Of a stretch of 40,409 nt of DNA, positions 33,174 to 40,409 are shown piece after piece. The notes under the pieces were generated by a model. The model did no database searches, was not told the origin of the DNA, and saw only the letters and a list, made by a program, of their open reading frames with translations. Numbering within the stretch: the stretch's first letter is position 1; every line of letters begins with the position of its first letter. The stretch spans positions 1-40,409 of the forward strand of contig NZ_JABBVZ010000032.1 in the NCBI RefSeq assembly GCF_012933365.1. Direction: 5' to 3'. This DNA comes from Sulfobacillus harzensis (GTDB lineage: Bacteria; Bacillota; Sulfobacillia; Sulfobacillales; Sulfobacillaceae). The translations under genes and the position numbers were made by a program.

Positions 33174-34052
33174 TTGATTCGATTGTGGCTCTTGAGCTTA
33201 TGGCTTATGATGCTTCCCAACGCGCCTGCGCCCAGCGTACTGGCACCGCATGGAGGGGCGCTCTGGGCTATGGCCGAAAAAACGCCGGTCGATAATCCGA
33301 TTGTCGTCTCGGCGGTCCCTGGCGAGTCAGAGGCCAAAGCGCTCAAACTTCCCTATCTATTGGCGTCACGGACGACCAACTATAATCACGCCACTCCCAG
33401 CCAGGCGAAAAACATCGAGTTGGTGGCGCAGCGCTTGAATGGCACCGTGGTGCAGCCTGGCCAAGTCTTTTCCTATTATCGCGTAGTGGGACCTTATACG
33501 GCGGAAAATGGGTATGGATGGGGACGCATGTTTTCCGGCGACCGCATTGTCCCCTCGATTGGCGGCGGGGTCTGCCAAGGCTCCAGCACCTTGTATTCGG
33601 CCTTGTTGAGGACGGGGCTGCCTGTCTTGGAGCGCCATCAGCACGGACTGACGGTGCCCTATTTGCCGCCCGGCGAGGATGCTACGGTAGCGGGAACCTC
33701 ATTGAACTTTAAGTTCAAAAATAACCGCTCCACGCCCATTCTGATCACGGCCCAGGCTGGGAATCGCCATATGACGGTCGCCATCTGGGGTGCCACCCCG
33801 GGTCCAGAGATCGTGGTGAAGCATCAGATACTGGCAGAGTATCCGTTTAAAACCGTGACCAAAATCAACCCCCGGTTGAGGCCTGGGGAAACCAAGATCC
33901 TGGCACCCGGGCAAAAAGGCGTAAAAGTCAAAAACTGGCTGGAACAAAAGACGCCCACCGGGACGGAAATAAAGAATCTGGGTATTGATACGTACCGGCC
34001 TAGCCCTCGCGTGATTGAAGTGGGACCCAAAGTCACACCTGAGGGGGAATGA
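33174..34052 (+). CDS. VanW family protein
   Basis: TTG 33174 is chosen because GAGAGGAG lies just upstream and the signal peptide (IRLWLLSLWLMMLPNAPAPS) starts there; 33138 would add 12 unlikely residues. The 292-residue product carries the VanW core: NIELVAQRLNGTVVQPGQVF, then GGGVCQGSSTLYSALLRTGL and HGLTVPYLPPGEDATV. A C-terminal G5-like beta region (KTVTKINPRLRPGET) follows. VanW proteins are linked to cell-wall or vancomycin-related loci, but the activity is unknown. It is exported. The divergent neighbour is another wall protein. Confidence 0.88.
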   Translation: MIRLWLLSLWLMMLPNAPAPSVLAPHGGALWAMAEKTPVDNPIVVSAVPGESEAKALKLPYLLASRTTNYNHATPSQAKNIELVAQRLNGTVVQPGQVFSYYRVVGPYTAENGYGWGRMFSGDRIVPSIGGGVCQGSSTLYSALLRTGLPVLERHQHGLTVPYLPPGEDATVAGTSLNFKFKNNRSTPILITAQAGNRHMTVAIWGATPGPEIVVKHQILAEYPFKTVTKINPRLRPGETKILAPGQKGVKVKNWLEQKTPTGTEIKNLGIDTYRPSPRVIEVGPKVTPEGE

Positions 34053-34060
34053 CGCCGTCT

Positions 34061-34084
34061 CTCGTCCCATAAGCATGGGACGAG
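34061..34084 (+). promoter_or_regulatory. Perfect hairpin directly before the EamA gene's start site
   Basis: CTCGTCCCAT (34061-34070) and ATGGGACGAG (34075-34084) pair perfectly around AAGC. There is no T-run, and the right arm runs straight into GGGG and the ATG at 34088. The ribosome binding site (GAGGGG) therefore overlaps the stem. This could hold translation down or mark the 3' end of the VanW transcript. Confidence 0.55.
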
Positions 34085-34087
34085 GGG

Positions 34088-34912
34088 ATGGACATGGGGC
34101 TTTGGGTTCTGATTGGGTTGCGATTGGGGATACTCTCGACTGAGCGTGTGGCGTTCCATGGGCTCGGCCGAGGCCAGAATGCATTGGCGGTGACTGCTGT
34201 GGCATACGGTGGCGCCGCCTTGTTTTTGTGGGCGGCCTGTCTATTTCTGGGCCAATTCCGATGGCAAGGGGAGGCCTTTTGGCCGGGTGCGATCTATGCG
34301 GTATCGTTCTTTTTGTACACCGCGTCGTTGTCGGAAGGGCCGGTGAGTCTGGTCAGCGCGTTTGCCAATGCGACGGCGGTCATTTTGTTTCTGGTGGCGC
34401 CGGTGTTCGATGGGCTGGCGCTGGCCGGCATTGTCCTCTTTGGCGTGGGTGCCGCGATGCTGGTCCCTTGGGGAGAGGGGGTGTCGCGGGCGGTCTGGTG
34501 GATGCTTTTGAGCGATGCCGCCTTGGCGCTGGGGCGTATTCTCGACTCCGGCGTCCATGGCGTGGCCTCGCTTCCCTATGCGGCCAGCCTGTTCTCCTCG
34601 GTGGTGCTCTGGCTGTTGGTGCCCGTCACCGCCTATGGCCGTTGGGGGGATGTGCGGGACTTGATTCGTTCTCGACCGGGGTGGGGCACTTTAGCTGCGG
34701 GAGCCAATGGCTTCTCCTATTTGACGGTTTTTGAGCTGCTGCGGTTGATGCCGGCGACCCTCGTAGAAGCGGTGTCCGCGTGGGCCGGAGTGCTGGCCGC
34801 CGCCGTGGGAGCCGTGTGGTTTCGGGAGGGAGGTGGGATAAAGAAGCTGTCGGCTTCCGCTTTGATGACGTTCGGAACTGTCATCCTGCTCTTCAGTCAG
34901 CGATCCGCATAA
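34088..34912 (+). CDS. EamA/DMT-type small-molecule transporter
   Basis: The 274-residue product is almost wholly hydrophobic, with about nine to ten membrane helices in two similar halves (helices such as AVAYGGAALFLWAACLFLG and WAGVLAAAVGAVWF). The length and layout match the drug/metabolite transporter superfamily (EamA). Motifs such as PVSLVSAFANATAV resemble the family's conserved position near the end of helix four. The substrate is unknown. ATG 34088 directly follows a hairpin; ATG 34094 is an alternative. The cobalamin adenosyltransferase gene follows after 28 bases on the same strand. Confidence 0.75.
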   Translation: MDMGLWVLIGLRLGILSTERVAFHGLGRGQNALAVTAVAYGGAALFLWAACLFLGQFRWQGEAFWPGAIYAVSFFLYTASLSEGPVSLVSAFANATAVILFLVAPVFDGLALAGIVLFGVGAAMLVPWGEGVSRAVWWMLLSDAALALGRILDSGVHGVASLPYAASLFSSVVLWLLVPVTAYGRWGDVRDLIRSRPGWGTLAAGANGFSYLTVFELLRLMPATLVEAVSAWAGVLAAAVGAVWFREGGGIKKLSASALMTFGTVILLFSQRSA

Positions 34913-34940
34913 GGTAAAATAGGCGTCAGGGGGCAGCTAG

Positions 34941-35483
34941 ATGAAAATCTACACCAAAATGGGCGACAGCGGCGAGACCTCGCTCTGGGGTAAGGCCGGA
35001 GAGAAGCGCAGTCCAAAAGATGCGTCGCGGGTGGAAGCCTATGGCGCCGTGGATGAGGTGAACTCGGCCATTGGCCTGGCACGGGCGTTGGGCGTGGACA
35101 GTCGGCTCGACACGATGCTCCTGGCTATCCAGCATCGGTTGTTTGCTCTGGGGGCCGACTTGTCCAATATCAACGAGGACCGAGTAAATCGTATCACGGA
35201 TGATGACGTGGCCCGCCTAGAGGCGTGGATTGATCAATTGGATCAAGCGCTACCGCCCCTGAAGGCGTTCATTTTGCCGGGGGGGTCGCGCCAAGCGGCG
35301 CAGCTGCATATGGCCCGCACGATTGCGCGGCGGGCAGAGCGCCGACTCGTGACCTTCGTTCGTGAGGACGCGACCTACGGCGTTCATCTCAAATTTTTGA
35401 ACCGCTTGTCGGACTTTCTCTTTCAGGCAGCCCGCACGGCTAATTTGGCGGCGGGTCAGGCAGATGTGCTGGCAGAATTTTAA
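34941..35483 (+). CDS. Cob(I)alamin adenosyltransferase, PduO type
   Basis: It transfers adenosyl from ATP to cob(I)alamin to make adenosylcobalamin. The 180 residues show the PduO/MMAB signature: KIYTKMGDSGETSLWG at the start (ATP loop), VEAYGAVDEVNSAIGLARA, FILPGGSRQAAQLH, RRAERR, and LKFLNRLSDFLFQAAR near the end. No other cobalamin genes are nearby. The binding site GGGGGCAG precedes ATG 34941. Ten bases separate it from the DUF2203 gene. Confidence 0.93.
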   Translation: MKIYTKMGDSGETSLWGKAGEKRSPKDASRVEAYGAVDEVNSAIGLARALGVDSRLDTMLLAIQHRLFALGADLSNINEDRVNRITDDDVARLEAWIDQLDQALPPLKAFILPGGSRQAAQLHMARTIARRAERRLVTFVREDATYGVHLKFLNRLSDFLFQAARTANLAAGQADVLAEF

Positions 35484-35492
35484 GGAGGCGCC

Positions 35493-35912
35493 ATGGAGAG
35501 ACAGTTCACCATTGAAGAGGCCAACCAACTGATCGCGGTTTTGCGGAAGGATCTGGAGGAGCTGAAGCGCTTGCAGCACGAAGCGCGGCAAAAGTATGAA
35601 GAGATGCGGGATATCCGTGAGGTGGGCTATCGGTCCGACGGAAATCTCATCATGCTTTCGGACTACCAAGAAACCAAGCGTGAGTTTGACCGGATTGTGG
35701 CATCGGCCAATACCATTCTCACCGGCATCAATCAGCGCGGCTGCCGGGTGACCGATGTGGAAACAGGACTGGTGGACTTCCCCGCCGAGGTGGAGGGGCA
35801 GCCGGTCTATCTCTGCTGGCAAAAGGACGAGCCCGAGGTGGGCTATTACCACGGGCTCGAGGAAGGGTTTGCGGGCCGGCGGCCATTGCCCCAGCGGTTC
35901 AATCCCAGTTAG
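35493..35912 (+). CDS. DUF2203 family protein
   Basis: ATG 35493 follows TAAGGAGG. The 139 residues match DUF2203: FTIEEANQLIAVLRKDL at the start, a coiled-coil-prone helical middle (about residues 15-75), then RVTDVETGLVDFPAEVEG, VYLCWQKDEPEVGYYHGL and a final GFAGRRPLP. The function is unknown. It shares an apparent transcription unit with the cobalamin adenosyltransferase. The last stop overlaps that of the convergent HD gene by four bases (TTAG read both ways). Confidence 0.85.
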   Translation: MERQFTIEEANQLIAVLRKDLEELKRLQHEARQKYEEMRDIREVGYRSDGNLIMLSDYQETKREFDRIVASANTILTGINQRGCRVTDVETGLVDFPAEVEGQPVYLCWQKDEPEVGYYHGLEEGFAGRRPLPQRFNPS

Positions 35913-36484
35913 GGGTTCAGTCCCAATGCGGCCGCGTGAGGCTTCAACGCGTCCACAATGAAGGTGATGAAGTCCTCCAACGGCACCCCCAGACCCTCAA
36001 CGCCCGCATACACGTCGGCCCGATTGACTCCACGGGCGAATCCCTTATCCTTCAACTTCTTGATCACTGACCGAGGCGTGACCTCGGAGAGGCTTTTCTC
36101 CGGGCGAACCAAGGTGACCGCAACGACGAAGCCGGTCAACTCGTCGCTGGCGAAAATGGCTTTCTCCAAGAGCGTGTCCCGCGGCAGCCCGTTTTCCGTC
36201 ACATGGCTTCGAATGGCCGTAATAATGCGATCCGGAAATCCTTCGGCAGCCAAGATGCGGCCGCCCTCGATGGTGTGCTCGCCTATCTCGGGATAGGCTT
36301 CATAGTCAAAGTCATGCAATAGCCCGACCAGGCCAAACAAGTCGGGATCCTCCCCATGTTGAACCGCAATGGCCCGCATGACCGCCTCAACGGCCAATCC
36401 GTGCTTAATGAGATTGGGGTTTTTGGTATACCGGTTAAGAATGTCCCAGGCTTTGTCGCGCGCCGGCAGCTCGATGTCTAGCAC
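35909..36484 (-). CDS. HD domain hydrolase
   Basis: GTG 36484 lies eight bases after GAGGAGG. The 191 residues carry the HD-domain metal ligands: histidine in LIKHGLAVE, HD in GLLHDFDYE, further histidines in GEHTIEGG and RSHVTENG, and aspartate in FASDELTGF. HD proteins hydrolyse phosphoesters, commonly nucleotides. The target is unknown. It is divergent from the ferredoxin-NADP reductase gene. Confidence 0.85.
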   Translation of the reverse strand: MLDIELPARDKAWDILNRYTKNPNLIKHGLAVEAVMRAIAVQHGEDPDLFGLVGLLHDFDYEAYPEIGEHTIEGGRILAAEGFPDRIITAIRSHVTENGLPRDTLLEKAIFASDELTGFVVAVTLVRPEKSLSEVTPRSVIKKLKDKGFARGVNRADVYAGVEGLGVPLEDFITFIVDALKPHAAALGLNP

Positions 36485-36516
36485 CTCATCGTCCTCCTCA
36501 TTTCCGAATTCCCATC

Positions 36517-36522
36517 ATTATA
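36517..36522 (-). promoter_or_regulatory. -10 box of the HD gene
   Basis: TATAAT on the minus strand, 32 bases before the GTG start. No convincing -35 box is seen at 16-18 bases, so only the -10 is assigned. It lies seven bases from the -35 box of the divergent reductase promoter, so the two promoters probably interfere. Confidence 0.45.
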
Positions 36523-36528
36523 CCGCTT

Positions 36529-36557
36529 TTGACACGGATTTCCGGCTCCCGTACACT
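36529..36557 (+). promoter_or_regulatory. Promoter of the ferredoxin-NADP reductase gene
   Basis: TTGACA (36529-36534), 17 bases, TACACT (36552-36557). The start codon GTG 36591 lies 33 bases downstream of the -10 box. The transcript would carry the GAGGAG binding site at 36575-36580. Confidence 0.7.
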
Positions 36558-36590
36558 GAGAGCGGAAATCATACGAGGAGCGTGCCATCC

Positions 36591-37559
36591 GTGGAGGAAT
36601 TCCGCGATGTGGTATTGATTGGGGCTGGTCCCATCGGGTTGTTTGGCCTGTACTGTACGGGCCTTCATCATTTGAAGTCCACCATGATTGAACGATTGGA
36701 CCGGGTGGGCGGCCAATTGGAGTATTTGTACCCAGACAAGCCCATTTACGATGTGGGTGGATTTCCTGTCGTGACCGGTCGTGAATTAGTGGCGCGTTTG
36801 AAACAGCAGGCTTTTCAATATCCCGCCCAGTGTTGGACCGGGGTGGAAGCTCAGGGGTTGGAGCCCATTTCGGGGGGATGGGAGATCCGCACTAGCCAGG
36901 GACCGGTGAAAACCCGCACGGTTATCATTACTGGCGGCATTGGCAAGTTCATTCCCCGACGCTACAACAATCCCGCCATCGACCAGTTTGAGGGCCGCGG
37001 CCTCACCTACATTGTTGATCGGCTGGAAGACTTCCGCGGCAAGCGGGTGCTGGTGGTCGGAGGGGGAGACTCGGCCGCCGACTGGGCGCTGGCGACCGCG
37101 GAGATTGCGGCTGCGGTGACCATGATCCATCGCCGCGACACGTTTCAGTGTCATGCCGACAGTTTAGAAAAACTGCAACATCACCCGCGCGTCCATCTCA
37201 TCCCCAATCGGACCCTAGACCGGGTTCATGGCCGTGCGGGGGTCGAGGCGGCGGAATTGGCGGCGCCAGATGGCCGTCATGAAACACTTAAGGTGGATGG
37301 CATCATCGTCGCTATCGGATTGCTGCCGGGAACCGATGTGTTTCATGGATGGGGTTTAGCAATGGACGGAAGCGAAATTCGGGTAGCGAGCAACATGGCC
37401 ACCAATCTCGAGGGCGTGTTTGCCGCGGGTGATGTGGCTACCTATGATGGCAAGGTCAAGCTCATCGCCGCCGGGTTTGGCGAGGTGGCGACCGCTGTGG
37501 AAGCGGCATTGGGCCACATCGCCAAGTTTTCAAGCGGCAACCACGGTCAGGCGTCTTGA
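36591..37559 (+). CDS. Ferredoxin-NADP reductase, thioredoxin reductase-like type
   Basis: This FAD enzyme moves electrons between NADPH and ferredoxin or flavodoxin. GTG 36591 lies ten bases after GAGGAG, and all promoter elements precede it; longer starts overlap the divergent gene. The 322 residues have the FAD loop VLIGAGPIGLFGL, GGQLEYLYPDKPIYDVGGF, the NADPH loop VVGGGDSAADWA and VFAAGDV near the end. The redox CxxC of true thioredoxin reductases is absent, which fits the YumC-type reductase. Its 3' end overlaps that of the convergent M61 gene by 13 bases. Confidence 0.9.
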   Translation: MEEFRDVVLIGAGPIGLFGLYCTGLHHLKSTMIERLDRVGGQLEYLYPDKPIYDVGGFPVVTGRELVARLKQQAFQYPAQCWTGVEAQGLEPISGGWEIRTSQGPVKTRTVIITGGIGKFIPRRYNNPAIDQFEGRGLTYIVDRLEDFRGKRVLVVGGGDSAADWALATAEIAAAVTMIHRRDTFQCHADSLEKLQHHPRVHLIPNRTLDRVHGRAGVEAAELAAPDGRHETLKVDGIIVAIGLLPGTDVFHGWGLAMDGSEIRVASNMATNLEGVFAAGDVATYDGKVKLIAAGFGEVATAVEAALGHIAKFSSGNHGQAS

Positions 37560-39295
37560 GGCAGGGGTACGCCGAGCCATCGTTCGAATCGCTCCCGTTG
37601 GGCCAAGCTGGCATCGGCAACGGGAACTAACTGGTAGCGGTCCGGCCGAGGCGGCAACGCGGCTTGCGGTCGGGACAACACCCGGCCTTGATGGGCGAGG
37701 AGCACGTCAACGGATTGGCCCGGCGCCAGTTGTGTCAGGCGCTCATTAAACTGCTCGGCGGTGCGGATGCGTTCGCCGTTTAATGCCAGAATCTCGTCGT
37801 CAGGCGAAATGCCGGCTTCTTCTCCCGGACCGCCGCGCTCAACCTGGCGCACCAGCAGTTTTCCTTGCCGATCTGTGACCCAAAACCCCAGCCAAACGGG
37901 GCGCCGGTCTTCGGCGTCTTGAAACCCGCGCTCGAGCCGCAATCCCACGATGTCGAAGAGAGATTCATCAAAGGGCTCCGTGCCGTGAACATAGCGGGCC
38001 AAGGCGCGCTGAAGCGGTGCCCCGCCCATCTCCACCAAGAGCGCCTCAAAGGCGTCTTCGGGATATCCACCCTCGCCATAGCGGCGCCATAACTCGGAAA
38101 ACACGTCGGTCAGCGTTTTCTCACCATCGGTTGCCTGGAGCATCTCCAAATCTAAAAAGAGTCCAGCCAGCGCGCCTTTCAGGTAATAGGAGATGGTGAT
38201 GTTGGGCGTGTTGGCATCGGGACGATACTGGCGGATCCAGGCTTGACGGGAGGCGTCGGCGAGCGAGGTCAGCCACCGTCCGGGTTGGGATTCCAAGGTC
38301 GCGATTTGCTTGGCCCAGTGATCCAGAATCTCTGTGGCCGGGATTGTCTGACTTTTGGCTAAAAGCCAGGGGGCCATGTAGTCGGTAATCCCCTCCAGCG
38401 CCCACAAGAGGCTGGTGTAGACTTCGTGCTGATAGTCGAACGGGCCTAGGACGGTAGGGTGAAGCCGCTTAACGTTCCAGAGGTGAAAGAATTCGTGAGC
38501 AAACAGGCTAAGCAGGGCGCGATAGTCGCGGGGGTTGCGCCAACGCGACGGAGGGACCATGATGTTGGCGGAATTGCGATGTTCCAGGCCGCCACCGCCA
38601 GCTTCGTTGACGGTCACTAAAAATTCGTAATGCGAGTAGGGCAGCGATCCAAAGATGGACTGGGCGGTTTCGATGATTCGGGTAAGGTCTTCAAGAAAGG
38701 TGGGCCGCGGCAGTTGATCCGCACCGAGGCCGGCCACCGAGAGGGTATGGGGAACGCCGCCGGCACTAAACGGGTAGCGCACCAAACGACGGCCCATTTG
38801 GATGGGGCAATCCACCAAGGCGTCGTAGTTTGGGGCACTCAACACACGCTCCCCGTCCAGTCCTGAGGCCACCGACCAGTCGTCCGGGAGATCCAAGGTT
38901 AGCGTCACCGGTCGGTCTTTCCACTCGGGGTGATACAGGAACAGGGTGGTCCCGTGCGCGAGCCCGTAGTCGGCATCCAGATAGCTGGTTCGTACGGTAA
39001 GCTCGTAAGCGTAGACATCGTAGCGGAACGCCACGGCATCGGCGCCGTGGGGCACCTCAATCTGCCAGGTCGCCTTGTCCCGTTGAACGATAGGCATTGT
39101 CTCCCCATTGGCTGAGGCGGATAAATTAATGACGTGACGGGCGTATTCACGCACCAAATAGGAGCCGGGCGTCCAGACAGGCAAGGACACGTCGAATAGT
39201 CCGGACGGGGGCTCTAAAAATCGGGCCTCCACATGAAAGTAATGGGAGCGGGGATTGGGCACACTGAGCCGGTACTCTATGGTGTGGTTAGACAT
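37547..39295 (-). CDS. M61 family metallopeptidase with PDZ domain
   Basis: ATG 39295 follows AAAGGAG. The 582 residues have an N-terminal beta domain (PVWTPGSYLVREYARHV, typical of M61 glycyl aminopeptidases), the zinc motif HEFFH at 267-271 followed by LWNVKRLHP, and the third zinc ligand in ALEGITDYMAPW (E301). GGGGLEHRNS contributes to the substrate site. A PDZ domain occupies about 490-570 (GGPGEEAGISPDDEILALNG). It has no signal peptide and is probably cytoplasmic. It trims N-terminal small residues from peptides (family knowledge). Confidence 0.93.
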   Translation of the reverse strand: MSNHTIEYRLSVPNPRSHYFHVEARFLEPPSGLFDVSLPVWTPGSYLVREYARHVINLSASANGETMPIVQRDKATWQIEVPHGADAVAFRYDVYAYELTVRTSYLDADYGLAHGTTLFLYHPEWKDRPVTLTLDLPDDWSVASGLDGERVLSAPNYDALVDCPIQMGRRLVRYPFSAGGVPHTLSVAGLGADQLPRPTFLEDLTRIIETAQSIFGSLPYSHYEFLVTVNEAGGGGLEHRNSANIMVPPSRWRNPRDYRALLSLFAHEFFHLWNVKRLHPTVLGPFDYQHEVYTSLLWALEGITDYMAPWLLAKSQTIPATEILDHWAKQIATLESQPGRWLTSLADASRQAWIRQYRPDANTPNITISYYLKGALAGLFLDLEMLQATDGEKTLTDVFSELWRRYGEGGYPEDAFEALLVEMGGAPLQRALARYVHGTEPFDESLFDIVGLRLERGFQDAEDRRPVWLGFWVTDRQGKLLVRQVERGGPGEEAGISPDDEILALNGERIRTAEQFNERLTQLAPGQSVDVLLAHQGRVLSRPQAALPPRPDRYQLVPVADASLAQRERFERWLGVPLPQDA

Positions 39296-39336
39296 GGCTT
39301 CTCCTTTGCGTCACGAAATGAGATTCAGGTATATGG

Positions 39337-39342
39337 TACAAT
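39337..39342 (+). promoter_or_regulatory. Possible extended -10 promoter of the aldolase gene
   Basis: TATGGTACAAT contains TACAAT at 39337-39342 preceded by TGG, an extended -10 form. The -35 region is weak. It lies 58 bases before GTG 39401. A small stem (CGAGG / CCTCG) follows in the leader. Confidence 0.4.
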
Positions 39343-39400
39343 TTTCCCGACGAGGACGCGAAAGCCTCGGGGATACCAAGCACGAAAGGACTGGGATCAA

Positions 39401-40294
39401 GTGGCAAATCGGCCCCACCTGGATTCGTTGAATTTGGCGCCAGGAAAGAAGGCGCGTCTGTATCGCCTGCTGTATGAAACGGGACCCGCCAATGGCACGT
39501 TAATGATTCTCCCCATCGACCAGGGTTTGGAACATGGTCCCCGAGATTTTTTTGATGCACCGGAAAGTCAGGACCCTCACTTTCAGTTCCGTATTGCGGT
39601 GGAGGGCCGATTTTCGGCGATCGCCTGTCAAATTGGGTTGGCGGAAAAATATTATCCGGCGTACGCCGGGAAGATTCCCCTGATTCTTAAGTTGAACGGC
39701 AAAACGGAAATCCCCTCCGACGAGGCGCCTCTTTCTCCGCAGATTGCCTCGGTCGAGGACGCCGTGCGACTGGGGGCGGATGCCGTGGGCTACACCCTCT
39801 ATGTCGGTTCGTCTCGTCAGGATGAAGACTTTCAACAGTTTCGGCGCATTCGCGAAGAGGCGGATCGTTATGGCATGCCGGTGGTGGTGTGGTCGTATCC
39901 GCGCGGTGCCGCCATCGAGGCTAAGGGCGGGAAGGACACCATCTATGCCGTGGACTATGCGGCGCGCGTTGCTCAAGAGCTGGGCGCCGACGTGATTAAA
40001 CTCAACGTTCCCAAAGTAGACCCGGAGAAACTGAAGATGGCGCCCAAGGCCTATCAGCGCGACTGGACTCCTGAGGAAGCGTTAAAGCAGGTCATTCAAT
40101 CCGCCGGTAATTCCTTGGTGATTTTCGCCGGCGGGGAACGAGGTGCTGGCGCGTCGGCATTGGAAAAGGCGGAAGCCTGCATGAAAGCTGGAGCAACCGG
40201 CCTGATTTTTGGCCGAAATGTCTGGCAGCGGCCCTTTTCCGAAGCAATGGAGTTGTCCCGCTCCATTCATGAAATGCTTGAGCGCTACGCGTAA
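39401..40294 (+). CDS. Fructose-bisphosphate aldolase, class I (DhnA/archaeal type)
   Basis: It reversibly cleaves fructose-1,6-bisphosphate, joining the hexose phosphates of the pentose pathway to glycolysis. The 297 residues follow the DeoC/FbaB-like barrel: LMILPIDQGLEHGP near 40, LILKLNGKTE, GADAVGYTLYVGS, GMPVVVWSYPRG, the lysine-bearing DVIKLNVPK, FAGGERG (phosphate site) and GATGLIFGRNVWQRP at the end. GTG 39401 has AAAGGACTGGGA upstream; the longer frame to 39233 overlaps the divergent M61 gene. A related aldolase of this superfamily cannot be fully excluded. Confidence 0.9.
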   Translation: MANRPHLDSLNLAPGKKARLYRLLYETGPANGTLMILPIDQGLEHGPRDFFDAPESQDPHFQFRIAVEGRFSAIACQIGLAEKYYPAYAGKIPLILKLNGKTEIPSDEAPLSPQIASVEDAVRLGADAVGYTLYVGSSRQDEDFQQFRRIREEADRYGMPVVVWSYPRGAAIEAKGGKDTIYAVDYAARVAQELGADVIKLNVPKVDPEKLKMAPKAYQRDWTPEEALKQVIQSAGNSLVIFAGGERGAGASALEKAEACMKAGATGLIFGRNVWQRPFSEAMELSRSIHEMLERYA

Positions 40295-40307
40295 ACCGAC
40301 GAGATTG

Positions 40308-40331
40308 AGGCCCCGTTTTCGGGGCCTTTTT
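40308..40331 (+). terminator. Intrinsic terminator of the aldolase gene
   Basis: AGGCCCCG (40308-40315), loop TTTT, CGGGGCCT (40320-40327), then T to 40331. It lies 13 bases after the stop codon and is directly followed by the intron-like sequence. Confidence 0.92.
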
Positions 40332-40336
40332 CCTGC

Positions 40337-40409
40337 GTGCGACTGGCAGGTACAGAAGCTTGCAGGTGAAAGTCCTGCTCCTGCGAATTACCCCATTCAA
40401 GTGGGATAG
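40337..40409 (+). mobile_element. 5' end of a probable group II intron (class C)
   Basis: GTGCG at 40337 matches the 5' consensus GUGYG. About 27 bases on, GCAGG-TGAAAGT-CCTGC forms a stem with a TGARAGT loop, as in domain I of class IIC introns such as the one from Oceanobacillus iheyensis (family knowledge). It begins nine bases after the aldolase terminator stem, the usual insertion target of class C introns. Only 73 bases are visible, so the reverse transcriptase and domain V lie outside. Confidence 0.65.

Noticed and set aside
1..40409. CRISPR array, insertion sequence ends or phage genes
   Set aside because: No regularly spaced repeats, transposase or integrase motifs, or structural phage genes were seen. 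The only mobile element suspected is the intron fragment at the right edge.

Overview
The window looks like chromosomal DNA from a moderately GC-rich, spore-forming Gram-positive bacterium. My best guess is Sulfobacillus or a close relative in the deep-branching Firmicutes. Grounds: strong AAGGAGG-type ribosome binding sites; sigma-A promoters; frequent GTG and TTG starts; a clostridial-type alpha/beta small acid-soluble spore protein (SASP) domain; a fused transaldolase/phosphoglucose isomerase; and a YumC-like ferredoxin-NADP reductase. The genus is an inference from gene content and was not tested by a search.

Bases 1 to about 10,540 are accessory in character. They hold the end of an ABC-2 permease, decayed stretches, a lipoprotein, a triple peptidoglycan-binding-repeat protein, a small winged-helix-like protein, two GNAT acetyltransferases, a cupin protein, a methyltransferase and a mini cassette of Flp/TadE/TadG-like pilin proteins. 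At least three of these genes (SH3-like protein, RimJ-type acetyltransferase, methyltransferase) carry visible frameshifts, and long stretches hold no gene.

Bases 10,522 to 20,370 are a tight minus-strand operon for the pentose phosphate pathway: tkt, tal-pgi fusion, gnd, zwf, opcA, pgl and a HAD phosphatase, driven by a clear promoter at 20342-20370. A ROK glucokinase is divergent from it. Together they phosphorylate glucose, oxidise glucose-6-phosphate to ribulose-5-phosphate with NAD(P)H, and rearrange the pentoses back to hexose phosphates.

Bases 21,415 to 24,290 hold glnA with a near-consensus promoter and a downstream dyad, tRNA-Leu(CAA) with its own promoter and terminator, a winged-helix regulator and an alpha/beta hydrolase. 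Bases 24,327 to 30,586 form a plus-strand operon: polA, mutM, a 63-residue unknown, an orphan solute-binding protein, coaE, and a lytic transglycosylase whose reading frame runs on into a SASP domain.

Bases 30,611 to 40,331 hold homoserine dehydrogenase, a secreted NlpC/P60-like protein divergent from a VanW-like protein, an EamA transporter, a PduO-type cobalamin adenosyltransferase, a DUF2203 protein, an HD protein, ferredoxin-NADP reductase, an M61 peptidase with a PDZ domain, and a class I fructose-bisphosphate aldolase with its terminator. The last 73 bases look like the 5' end of a group II intron (class C) inserted just after that terminator.

The points most worth following up are: an A9 slippage-prone tract exactly at the tal/pgi domain junction, where a shift either way would release free transaldolase; the transglycosylase-SASP fusion; the intron behind a terminator; a TadE-like frame with no ordinary start codon; and the run of frameshifted genes in the first 10 kb.
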